64,000 nucleotides of DNA from Nitzschia sp. DOCU1 (taxonomy: Eukaryota; Bacillariophyta; Bacillariophyceae; Bacillariales; Bacillariaceae): the NCBI GenBank assembly GCA_951394045.1, contig OX595990.1, forward strand, positions 3,092,549 to 3,156,548. Direction: 5' to 3'. The position numbers were made by a program, and so were the translations under genes. Below are positions 27,631-37,595 of this stretch, piece after piece. A model generated the notes under the pieces. The model searched no databases, was not told the origin of the DNA, and worked only from the letters and a program-made list of their open reading frames with translations. How positions within the stretch are numbered: the stretch's first letter is position 1; the number at the start of each line of letters is the position of its first letter.

Positions 27631-29694
27631 TTACTTCTTTTTCTTTTGCGACAGCGTCGCCCACCCCTGTCGAAAGGTATGGACATTTTTCACTGGATGA
27701 TACCACGAATCTTCTCCTGGTCGTTTGGAACTTATTGGTCCTTTTAACTCGATGCGACGAGTATGCTGTGGGTGCAAAGAGATAAAAGTTCCAATGTCAG
27801 AGTCTTCCACGCGTCTCGTTACGGCAGCTTTTCGGTGACAGGCCGGGGAGGTTATAAATCGTGCCAGATCCGGGCTCATCATGTAGAGTTGGCCTTGCAT
27901 ATACACAGGACCGACAGAAGTTCTGTATTTGCCAGCATAGATGCGCACATTCTCGGGGAATACAGGCATTTTCTTGGTCATTTGTTGGAGCAAGACATGT
28001 GGAACGATCAGGGTATCCGTGTCTGTTTTGGCAATGTAGTCAAAGTAGTGGTCATCCAGCAGACTCACTGCATACTTGAAATACGTTTGACTCTTGCCGT
28101 CTTCCATATTCTCCTGGATATTGAGATAAACCATGTCGCGCATGTCATGATCCGGGAGACGAACGGATGGCGGTACCAGATCATGTTCCAAAGCGACAGG
28201 CCCGGATTCGTCACTCACATCCACGAGCTCAGTAGCACCGTTCGGGTTGCCGCCGGTAACAAAAATATATCCCATTCGACATGCATTCCTTGCCTCCTCA
28301 TCCATGCTTTTCAGTTTGGCGACGGAACAGATACGATGTGGTGTTTCGGTCCCGACAAATGCTTGAAGATAGGTCTCTCGAATTGCGTTTCGTCGATCGT
28401 GCTCCGTTGGACTGTCCATGGTAAAGATTCCAAGCAAGAGTCTTGGCTTTCGATTCTTGTTTGATTGTAGCAACGACGCTGGATGTTTGGACAGCACCAA
28501 GGCCTCTTCCACCGGATCCGTGTAGTTCACCAATGTGTCCTTGTACTTGTCGAATGCTTTCAATCGGTCAGACGGAGCGTCTTTTGATCTGTCTTCCAGC
28601 CCTTGCAGTTCCACTTTGCGAACTTTGTGATCCATGGCGTTAGATTGAATGGCATTGGCAATGCTCACTGCTGGGTGTTTCTCGGTGGTCGCATTCCGTG
28701 GCGGGATATCCTGAGACGCGACGTGGTGCACCACGTCGGACGACAACAAAATGAACTTGTCCATCAACTTGCAAGTGCCTTTGCAGTGCTTCGTTGCCCC
28801 AGGTAGTCCCCCATAGATAACCGTGGCATTGTCTTCGCGAAACAAGGTATTCCGCCCCCAAAACTCGGTCGGTTTCATCAGGATGTCCGTGGTGGAATAA
28901 GCCGCAAAGGAGATCATTTGTGCAGGATTCTGCAAGATGAACGAAGATGCATATCGAAACCAGCCCCAGTATTTTCCCACGGTATCATTTTCGTCGACAT
29001 TCAGAACCAATAAATCGTGATCCCAGTTGTTGGAAGGGATATAGACAAGTTCCTCTCCCCTTGGTACAGTAGTGTTCACTTTGTTCTTGGCCGGCGGCAC
29101 CACAAAGGCATAAATCAAGCGACAATGTGAAAACTGGTCCGGTGCTGAGCGAAAGGATCGCAAGGAACATACTGGATTGGGTTCATCGTATCTGTAAAGG
29201 CGTTCAAAATCGAGATGGGTTTGTCGAATAATGTGGCGCCATGCCGTGAAAGTATTCTTTGGCCTGGCGTCTTGTTGGCTGTCGATACCCAGTAGGATTC
29301 GGCCTGGGGGCAATGTTGCAGTGGAAACAGTAACGGAACTAGGGAAAGGAACCGACTGTGGTATTAATCCAGTGATCAGTGCAGCTGACGAGTCGCTCAT
29401 GTTCTTCGTAGTAGACCTTGTCTGAAGAATGTCCTGGTGGGGCACACGTAGACCACCAGTAGCCAGCGAGATAGGAACCATCGATGTGGTGTTGCTTCCT
29501 GCAACAAATGACTTTTCATTTGTTGACCCCACGCCATCATTTCCACCGATCTTAGCAATAATAAATGATCTTTGTCCTCGGAAGCCATAAAGCAAATTCG
29601 ACAGCGAAAAGATTGCAGCACAGAGAATCAAAGAACGGCCCAACGATCCGCTCAAGCTACGGTGAGAATCTCCATCGTCAATCCGAAGCCCCAT
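27631..29694 (-). CDS. GT31-like glycosyltransferase, type II membrane protein (copy 2, inverted duplicate)
   Basis: A 687-aa single-exon protein, closely similar to copy 1 along its length. It has the N-terminal signal anchor (LILCAAIFSLSNLLYGF), the degenerate first GT31-like unit (with STTD where the DxD should be) and the intact C-terminal unit with DTD at 558-560, IYAGKYR, YMMSPDLARFI and a VEDSDIG ED pair. Compared with copy 1 it lacks a few residues after IYAGKYR (copy 1 has an RIHFHFFQF insertion) and diverges most at both ends. A 226-bp stretch across the DTD motif is identical in DNA to copy 1 (see findings). The ATG at 29694 aligns with that of copy 1. Confidence 0.8.
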   Translation of the reverse strand: MGLRIDDGDSHRSLSGSLGRSLILCAAIFSLSNLLYGFRGQRSFIIAKIGGNDGVGSTNEKSFVAGSNTTSMVPISLATGGLRVPHQDILQTRSTTKNMSDSSAALITGLIPQSVPFPSSVTVSTATLPPGRILLGIDSQQDARPKNTFTAWRHIIRQTHLDFERLYRYDEPNPVCSLRSFRSAPDQFSHCRLIYAFVVPPAKNKVNTTVPRGEELVYIPSNNWDHDLLVLNVDENDTVGKYWGWFRYASSFILQNPAQMISFAAYSTTDILMKPTEFWGRNTLFREDNATVIYGGLPGATKHCKGTCKLMDKFILLSSDVVHHVASQDIPPRNATTEKHPAVSIANAIQSNAMDHKVRKVELQGLEDRSKDAPSDRLKAFDKYKDTLVNYTDPVEEALVLSKHPASLLQSNKNRKPRLLLGIFTMDSPTEHDRRNAIRETYLQAFVGTETPHRICSVAKLKSMDEEARNACRMGYIFVTGGNPNGATELVDVSDESGPVALEHDLVPPSVRLPDHDMRDMVYLNIQENMEDGKSQTYFKYAVSLLDDHYFDYIAKTDTDTLIVPHVLLQQMTKKMPVFPENVRIYAGKYRTSVGPVYMQGQLYMMSPDLARFITSPACHRKAAVTRRVEDSDIGTFISLHPQHTRRIELKGPISSKRPGEDSWYHPVKNVHTFRQGWATLSQKKKK

Positions 29695-30664
29695 TGTCCG
29701 ATCGGAATACCGTAGCGGGTAGCTCTCTAAGGCATGACAAAGCAGATGAATGATCGCGTGATGTTAGAAAATGTGAATCGCACAGTTCATAGCAGGGCAC
29801 TTTTTCCATCCTCACTGCTGTTGCGTGTTGTTGATTCGACTTACAAGGACTCGAAGGATCACAGAGTAAAATTAACCGCTGCGGTGCGGACAATTTCATG
29901 CGAGGTTTCGATTCTCAATTGTTTCGTCAATAATAAGAATGGAATATCATCGTCGAAACCCCAAAAAACATCTCCATTGGTGCTCTGGGGCCGAGCAACA
30001 GATAATAGATCGCAAAATTTGAATTTCAGGCGTTGTCGGAAGCAGAAGAAGGCAATGACATCAACACACGTCACGCTAGTGCGCGCACGAACAAGTGACA
30101 GACGTGCAGCTGACCACGCCGACTAATGTCATCAGGCCAGGCGTTACTATCTATGCCCGGCCGCTGGGAGTTAGCACCCTTCCTAAGTGGTTTCAACAAA
30201 AGCGTTGACCAAGTCCAGTCAACTTCACTACCAAGGAATCAAACAAGGTGTTGGCAGTACTAGTAGTTCGCGCCACTGTGGCGGATATGTAGTAGACTTC
30301 GAACCTTCTTACTAGTTCTTGTTCAACCCCCAGAAGTCTGTGGTGCTGCTGGTGTGGTAGTAGTTGCCATGTCGTCCTTGCGCGTCCAAAGTATAGCACC
30401 TACAGTGGCCTATCCTCTTGTGTGCCAATACACCAAGAGTTGATTGTTTCCTAATCCGAGCAAACTTGACGGCTTCTTCGCACAATGCCTGTTCGAACCT
30501 TTTCACCTCACACGCTCGAAAGTAGTATCACGGAAAAGAATATACTAGCGATGAGAAAAAAAGACTTGGAGATTCTCACGAAAGTGGTGTGTGTTTATTA
30601 GCAAGTAGTACTGCGCTGACCACAGCAGGTCTTGTCCATGATATGGCGCCTTACGCCTGGAACC
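29695..30664. other. Spacer between GT31-like copies 2 and 3
   Basis: The first about 55 bp are shared with the 5' flank of copy 1. The rest contains only short ORFs without features; a 130-codon frame at 29734-30126 is low in plausibility and runs against the promoter of copy 2. No repeats stand out. Confidence 0.4.
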
Positions 30665-32716
30665 TTATCGCTGTGTAGAGCCTATATCGTAGTCACCAGG
30701 CTCGCGCTCGACAGCCCCAAGACGACTTGCATTCCACATGGAGCGAAAGGCCTCAACGTCCTTAACAGGATGGTCAAACACACCTTGCTTCTTGACGGTA
30801 CCTTTGCGTCGAATTGGTTTAGGGAGGGAGTGCACAAAGTTGCCAATGCTCAAGTCTTCAATATGCGTGTCGACAGCCGTCCGATTGCAAGCTTGGGAGG
30901 TGATGAACCTCGCCAAGTCGGGGCTCATCATGTAGAAGCGTCCTTCCATGTACGCCGGTCCCAATTGTGGTTCCTTGGTCGGATGCACAGCGTAGTGACC
31001 AGCATAGACACGTACATTGTCCGGGAACTTGGGCAACTTGTAGATCACCTGCTCGAGCAAGGCTTCGGGGTACACAATGGTATCCGTATCCGTTTTTGCC
31101 ATGTAATCAAAGTAATACTTGTCGAGAAGGGTGGTTGCATATTTGAAGTACGTAGGACTCTTGCCATCTTCCATGTTTTCCTTAATGTTCAGATAGGCGA
31201 TATCCCCCTTGTCGTGATCAGGTAGGCGGATGGACTTTGGTACCTTGTTCGCAGGAATGACAATGGGCCCAGTCGTCCCTGACTCTTCTACGTATTCGGT
31301 AGGACCATCGGGATTTCCACCAACGACAAAGACGTGGGCGATTTCACACTCGTCTCTCTGCTTGTCACTCATAGTTTCGAGCTCGCCAATAGAACAGATG
31401 CGATGCGGAGTATCCGAGTCAACAAACGCTTGTAGATAGGTACTTCGAATCGTTTCTCTTCGTTTCAACTCGGTTGGACTGTCCATGCTAAATATTCCAA
31501 GCAGCAGGCGCGCTTTTCGTTCCTTCACTCGCAATGACGGAAGCTTTGACAATACCAAGGCTTCTTCGACTGGATCCGAATAGATTGTCAACTGGTCTTT
31601 GAACAGGTCATATCGATAAATGAAGTGTTCCATGTAAACACTCGTTGGATGTTTCATTGGAATCGAATCCAGTCCACGTAGGGCCACTTCTTGGATTGGG
31701 TACGGAAAAGACGCCAAGCCGTTGGCAATTGCTACATCTGGTGAATCTCTTGTTCCATCTGTTAATTTGGGAACGGGTTGTTTCGCGAGATGGTCGACCA
31801 AGTCGGTGGAAAGCAAAACAAAGTGGTCCATAAAGGTTTCTCTGACAAGAGAGGCGCAATAGTTCAAGTCTTTCCGTTGGCATGTCGTCTTGGAAGTGGG
31901 TACCCCACCGTAAATTCTTCGGAGACGCAACGAAGGGTCTAGCGCGTCATCTTCCGTGTTCTGAAATAAAGGATTGTCATCCCAGAAGATGCTCGGCTGA
32001 ATCAACATTTGGCAATCGATATACCCCACCAATAAAGGAATGTCGTCGCTATTCTTCTTTTTCTTCTTGTTACTGCGTAATAATGTCGACGACACGTATC
32101 GAAACCAGCTCCAACGCTTTCTTACCCGATCCGCCACTTCTAGATTGAAATGGATCAAATCCTTTTCTGATGTCAAGTTGCGAAAAATCTCTGGCGGTAA
32201 CACATCTCCAGGGCTAAATTTCTTCTTGAATAGTTTCTTGGGTCCACTCAGAAATGTATAGATCAAACGGCAGTGTGGATAGTCTTGGGGGGCCGCAAAG
32301 AATTCCTGCATGGTGCAGACTCGATTCGGCTCGTCAGGACGGTGCAGTCGATCAAAATCAAGATAGGTCTTTCGGGCAATACGACGGCGCTTCAACGGAT
32401 TGACATCAAATACTCGTTCACTTTCAATGCCGAGTAGAATCCTGATTGGATGTTGTTGTTGGCTGCGTTGTCGTAGCGTTGGCTTGGTGGAATTTCGTAA
32501 GAACGGGCCACTCGATAGTTTGAGATCCATCGGCACCGAGACTGCAGACGCGGAATGCTTTCGTGGAGGTATCTGTACGGGATGCATTGGCACGTCCCCT
32601 AGTTCATGGTGCGTAGCATCAATCGCGATCGAATTCCAGATGGAATCTCCAACCAAGAGCGAAACAACCATGGGGATAACACACATCAAGTGCTTTCTGG
32701 TGAAACGCAACATCAT
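30665..32716 (-). CDS. GT31-like glycosyltransferase, type II membrane protein (copy 3, divergent)
   Basis: A 683-aa single-exon paralogue of the two genes above, clearly older. It starts with a short basic stretch and one hydrophobic anchor (about residues 10-25). The C-terminal GT31-like unit keeps RRETIRSTYLQAFVDSD, YFKYATTLLDKYYFDYMAKT, DTD at 543-545, VYAGHY, FYMMSPDLARFI and IEDLSIGNF. The N-terminal unit is again degraded (LLVGYIDCQMLIQP at the DxD position). The tandem position behind copy 2 on the same strand suggests a local family expansion. It has a Lys-rich loop (NKKKKKNSDD) not seen in the other two. Two adjacent ATGs at 32716 and 32713 could start it. Confidence 0.8.
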   Translation of the reverse strand: MMLRFTRKHLMCVIPMVVSLLVGDSIWNSIAIDATHHELGDVPMHPVQIPPRKHSASAVSVPMDLKLSSGPFLRNSTKPTLRQRSQQQHPIRILLGIESERVFDVNPLKRRRIARKTYLDFDRLHRPDEPNRVCTMQEFFAAPQDYPHCRLIYTFLSGPKKLFKKKFSPGDVLPPEIFRNLTSEKDLIHFNLEVADRVRKRWSWFRYVSSTLLRSNKKKKKNSDDIPLLVGYIDCQMLIQPSIFWDDNPLFQNTEDDALDPSLRLRRIYGGVPTSKTTCQRKDLNYCASLVRETFMDHFVLLSTDLVDHLAKQPVPKLTDGTRDSPDVAIANGLASFPYPIQEVALRGLDSIPMKHPTSVYMEHFIYRYDLFKDQLTIYSDPVEEALVLSKLPSLRVKERKARLLLGIFSMDSPTELKRRETIRSTYLQAFVDSDTPHRICSIGELETMSDKQRDECEIAHVFVVGGNPDGPTEYVEESGTTGPIVIPANKVPKSIRLPDHDKGDIAYLNIKENMEDGKSPTYFKYATTLLDKYYFDYMAKTDTDTIVYPEALLEQVIYKLPKFPDNVRVYAGHYAVHPTKEPQLGPAYMEGRFYMMSPDLARFITSQACNRTAVDTHIEDLSIGNFVHSLPKPIRRKGTVKKQGVFDHPVKDVEAFRSMWNASRLGAVEREPGDYDIGSTQR

Positions 32717-32960
32717 GAGCCCCGCTGAATCGCAAAGTCTGTCACCAATACTGCGTTAGGTACAATCGAGATCCACAATGAGTCAACAACCGATCCCCAC
32801 AGTCAATTCGTCTCTTTTTCTATCAGTTATGCAAGCTTTGACACCACCGCCCCATGGTGCGAGAGGACGGTGCCATCATCATCGTCGGGCGTTCTCATCG
32901 TCTCCTCGGGGGCTCTGTTCTCTCTCTTGAAAACAAGTTTGTGATCAAATAAGTCGATTG

Positions 32961-32968
32961 TGACGTCA
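32961..32968. promoter_or_regulatory. TGACGTCA palindrome (CRE/bZIP-type site candidate)
   Basis: Perfect 8-bp palindrome about 245 bp upstream of the copy 3 GT31-like start. Same motif as at 1176 and 53084; function inferred from the motif only. Confidence 0.22.
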
Positions 32969-33037
32969 CTGAAATCAAACCTACGACGATGACGTACGTG
33001 TCGTATCCCAAGCACCGCTGCCATAGCTATGATACGT

Positions 33038-33192
33038 TCCCAAACGATACGATTCACGGGCAAGTTGTCCCGAAGTTTGCTCTCCAGTCGATTAAACCGC
33101 AGAAAGCTACGGCAGGGCTAGTTCTACTTCCCAAACGATACGGTACACGGGCAAGAAGTCCGACGAAAGTTTCATCTCCAATGGATTCACAC
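33038..33192. repeat. Degenerate direct repeat, two copies about 91 bp apart
   Basis: Copy A (33038-33098) and copy B (33129-33192) share several blocks in the same order with substitutions and small indels between them. Non-coding. Confidence 0.55.
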
Positions 33193-34312
33193 GCTTGCCT
33201 GGACCTGTTGTCGTTTCTGAACTAACAACACCACTTCTACATCTTCGAAGCAGCGTTCATCGCCCAGAAAATACGAATGTACCATTTTCTAGTTGAAATC
33301 AGGTAGAACACTAGTTAGCGTGCGAAGGAAGCGCCGGGCAGCCGGAGCTGGTCGGACAAAAATTTCGACGAGAATGACGCACTTGAAGTACTTTCCGGAT
33401 ATAAACAAATGTACCGAGGATGACCGTCAAGGATGACCGGCGTCTTTCTCTTAAGTAAGCATATTTCAACGCATGGTTTCGAGTTCGTCAGCACATCCGT
33501 CGGCCTTTATTTGGGGCGCCTTGTGACAAAGAGCAGGGCGGGGATTCAGAAGAGCATTCCACTCCTCGCGCTGCATTTAATCTGCTGTTATACTTCATCC
33601 TCGATGCGCTTCTTATTGCAATTCGAGCCGCTACTTGGGGCTTAATATTTTTAAGTGATGCTGAAGCACTTCATTACGTGGACTGTACTGACTGTACTAC
33701 TAGCAGTGATACCGGTAGTTGTACACTATGACACCATCATCGTAGTGCTATTCCTTCTCCCTCTCCTTCCTCTTTGTTCCATACGGCGGCAGAATCAGGA
33801 CGAGCGAAGGTCCCGCACGAAGTGGGAGCATGGGGCAAGACAACAACAGGACAAATGATGATGGCGGCATTTTTATCTGGCAAACGGCTATTCGGCAAGA
33901 GCTGCTGCTTCTTGTTCTTCGGCAGATGGTGCTGCCTGCAGCACAACAATTGGTGTAAATGGTTTTCCTCTCTCCTCATTTTGTGAGTGCTTTCGTCGCC
34001 CTCTTTTGGGCCTCCCACCAATCATGTGATGTCGCGAGGTACAAAACTTCTTCATTGGCCACGTGTCATGCTATTTCCGGCAGCAGTGAACGCACAGCAC
34101 CAAATTTCTGCTTACGCGGAACCAAGAACTTCGTTCTTGAAATGAGGATTCGTAACAATTATGGTACTAACTGACATACTTCCACGTACATTTCTTTTAC
34201 AGAGTATTGAAAACAACAACAAGAAAAGAGCGAAGACCCCTATCCGCGGCGGTGAAAAGGAAACGCATTACCCGCGATACCCCATCACCAACAACAAAGA
34301 CAAGAGGACAAA

Positions 34313-37225
34313 ATGTTAGATCAAGTAGGCCGTGGTAAACAGGCGGACGACGTCCACGACTTTAATTCTAGTGGTAGTAGTGCTACTCTCAGAAGGGGCA
34401 TGCTGCTGCCCCCAAACACCGATGAAGAGGAATATGCAGCACTGCTAGTAGAAGCCGCCGCTTTCTTGCGAGGAGCACCATCAGTTGCCACCACAGCCGT
34501 CACCCCCGGGGGGGACGGCCTGGTGGAGAAAGAAGATGGGAATGGTGGGGACGTTGAAGATGGTGAGGAGCCGATGGCTCTTTTTGCCGCAAAACTACTA
34601 CCTCCGTTCTTACCAGCACAATCATACCACGGTGGGGGGGACAACAAGAACAGCAAGACGCCGAGGATAGGAGACCAGCAGCAGGAGAAGCACTTCTACT
34701 ACGAGGAGCACAGCTACCAGGAGGAGGACAGCCAAATGAACGACGTCGCTGATGAATCACGGCGGTACAAGAAGAATGCAGCTGGCGATGATGACTGTTA
34801 TCGTCACTACGATCGAATGTGTCTGTCTGCTATTGGTGGACAAAAGGGAGAACTCGCAGTAGCACCACAACTGCAGCACGGCGACGACGAAGGAGAAGAA
34901 GAAGAAACGTTATATTCATTGTTCCTGGAGGACAACATTCTTGTTGACCAGCACGGGGACGAGAAGGTCGCCAGGGAGCAGCAGCACAACAAGGACCATC
35001 ACCACCCACCACCAGGTCTTTTCCCTTACCACCACGAGCAGCAAGAAGATCCAGAAGGAAATAGTGCTGGTTGTAGAAAATCTACTCCGAGTAGTTCTTC
35101 TACTACTAGCATTGGTACTTGGGAGGGGGGACGATCAGCAGCTAGTAGTAAGAGGGGAGAAGGAGGAGGTGCCGAGGCCGGCGTTGCTGGTAAGTTCCAC
35201 GACGGCAACAAGGACGAGGAAGAAGCTCCTCAGTTTGTTTGCTGGTACTAGTACCCTAACAAGCACGACACACGCACCAACACTCACTGCTTCTGTATGC
35301 ACCAATTCCTTTGTTCTGCTGACCTCCTATCATGGTTTACAATAACTTATTGCTGGGACGACGACGGAATCCGTCCTCTCCTCCTACTTTTCCTCTCGTT
35401 CTTGATGTTGTCTTGCCCCCCCCTGTTGTGCCTCTACTGCTACCGCATTCTCGCTACAGATGCGATGAGGAGCACACCAGGCGACCTATTCCTGGGGGGC
35501 GGGGGAAATACTACTAAGACGCGGCGGCGTGAAATGAAGAAAGGACGAAGCGATTCAGGAATCAAGAAAGTTCTCTTTCCCCCTCGTCAAAAGCGGAGTG
35601 GTGCAAGACGAAGAACGAATGCTGCTGTGGCCATCGTCAGACCAACTGTCAGTGTTGTCTCGCCGTCGCCACTGGTCCCTCCTCCGTCTACAGCTTTTTC
35701 GCCACCCTACAACAACACCAACGAAGACCACATCTACTATCCTTCTTCTTCTTTGGACTTCGTCAACAATTGTGCGGCTTCTGGCACCCCTCTCCCCCCT
35801 CCGCCTTCCATTCCTCAGCAGCCGACGAGAAGATACTACTACCATCCCCCTTCAGCAAGATTGGGCGCCGATGGGGTGGGGTTTCCTTCTATAAATAATA
35901 GTTGTAAGAACAGCAACTTGCACCTCTATAACGAGGATGAAAGAAGAAGAAGGACAGGTCGTCGTGGCGGCGGGGACGATCTTGTACTACCGGCGGTGCC
36001 GTGGTTCTTGGCAGGAGGAGCACTAGTATCATCATCATGCCCAGCAACAGCGGCTGGTGCGCCGGTGCACGAAGAACGAGGTTCCGCAGCAAGAAGTTAC
36101 CAGAAAGCATGCGGCCCTGGAATCGTCGACTCTTCATTTGTACTACTGCCGCCATCCGCAGTCGTAGAAACAGAACAGCACCAGCCCTCCTCCGGCACCA
36201 CGAGTACTGGTGCAGCTGCAGAACAAGAACAGCGCGACCAGCAAGAAGCACCACCACTGCCGTGCTCAGTGTTCTTTTCGTTGAAGAATCATGATGAGTT
36301 CGAGGTGGAAGATCATGGTGGAGGAGACCAACACGAGGAACAAGAAGCAGACCAGCGCGCCATAACCCCTCGTCGTTTTTATCGTTTTCAATGTGAACTA
36401 TGGACCCAAAAGCTAGAGGAGGCAAGGGCGTTTGCGATAGAGCACGGACACTGTAGAATCCCACATAACTACCCAGAGAATCAGGCGCTAGCCAAGTGGG
36501 CACATCGCCAGCGCCAGGAATTCAAGAAATACTGGAAACTTCGTCCTCACCATCGTCTTCCCTCATCCCCGACGACGATTGCCGATGAGGAGGATTCTCC
36601 TCGAAGCCGTGGCGGCGGCGGACGCAGATCAGAGCAAGAAAAACAATCAGCGATCCCCGCGTTAGCAGCAGCACGACAAGGAGGAGAACTACTACCATCA
36701 CAACCATCCTGTTCTCCTTTTACGAGTAGAACAAATGCAGTACCCCCCGTTGTCCACCGTCAGCGAGATCATGATCTCTACTCTTCTCCTTCTGATACTG
36801 CTAGTACTTATACTTCTTCTTCGCCCCCCTCCAGCTTGACAATGGAGCGAATTCAAATGCTTGATGAAATCGGATTTGCTTGGGATCTGCAGGATGCGGT
36901 CTGGACTGAGCGCCTGGACGAATTAAAGGCATTTAAAGCTCAGCATGGACATGTGAAAGTTCCAACAACGTACCCTCCGAATCGATCCCTCTCAACTTGG
37001 GTCAGAACGCAACGAAATAAGTACTCAAAAGGATCGATCTCTGAAGAGAGAGTACGGTTGCTTAACCAGCTTGGCTTCTGCTGGAGTATAGTTCAAGAGG
37101 AGGCAGCCAACAAAAGGGAAAGAGGAACGCCAACCTGCTGGGGGGAGCAGTCGTCCAGTACCACCACCCCCAACGACGGGAGGAGGAGGCGGACGGGGCG
37201 GGGGCAGGGGCAGCAAGAAGCATAA
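34313..37225 (+). CDS. Protein with two helicase-associated (HA) domains and long low-complexity regions, two exons
   Basis: The first exon is 34313-35189; the intron 35190-35459 begins GTAAGT and ends in a long pyrimidine tract plus CGCTACAG; the second exon is 35460-37225. The splice phase (1) matches and the product is 880 aa. Two HA domains (PF03457 type) lie at about 600-660 (WTQKLEEARAFAIEHGHCRI ... WAHRQRQEFKKY) and about 771-835 (VWTERLDELKAFKAQHGHVK ... WVRTQRNKYSKG). Each ends with a GFxW phrase, EIGFAW and QLGFCW. The first 590 residues are acidic, His-, Ser-, Thr- and Pro-rich and disordered. No helicase motifs are present. HA domains bind nucleic acid in bacterial helicases; stand-alone HA proteins are common in diatoms and unstudied. 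The alternative of two separate genes is less likely given the fitting intron. Confidence 0.75.
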
Positions 37226-37595
37226 CTATGAACTAGAACAACAACGAGAGCCATGACAATACTAACTTCAGAAGCAGCAGGAGTCGAAGTAGTGGGGAGT
37301 CCACGACTTTACTACGTTTTCGTGTTCTTCTTGTTGTAGCGCCATTCATTGCAGTGGGGGGCCAGCAACACCCGCATAAGTACGTTTTGCCAGCGCTATT
37401 GCGACAAGTGCTGAGCATCAAGCCATACACGTTACAAGATGGAGCTACTATGTCGTAGTGGTGGGGCTTAGTAATAGCTCCTTGTTGTGTTAAGCAAGGA
37501 CGGCGCGAGCGAATCTACTAAATTTGAACAAGGATTCAAGAGGTGGGGTAGCACAAAAGCCCGCTGTGGTCTTCCTAGTACTTCAGCTGTCGTTA
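37226..37595. other. Convergent spacer
   Basis: 3' regions of two converging genes; no coding signal or repeat seen. Confidence 0.4.

Larger units (their letters stand above)
32717..34312. other. Gene-poor spacer with a degenerate direct repeat
   Basis: About 1.6 kb with no gene I can support. A pair of related segments at 33038-33098 and 33129-33192 share TCCCAAACGATACG, ACACGGGCAAG and TCTCCA blocks. A TGACGTCA site lies at 32961-32968. Open frames near 33655-34021 on both strands encode short hydrophobic or Lys-rich strings with no family features. Confidence 0.45.

Noticed and set aside
35297..35460. Separate start (ATG at 35297) for the HA-domain gene
   Set aside because: The stretch is pyrimidine-rich and better explained as the end of an intron whose GTAAGT donor at 35190 keeps phase with the acceptor at 35459.
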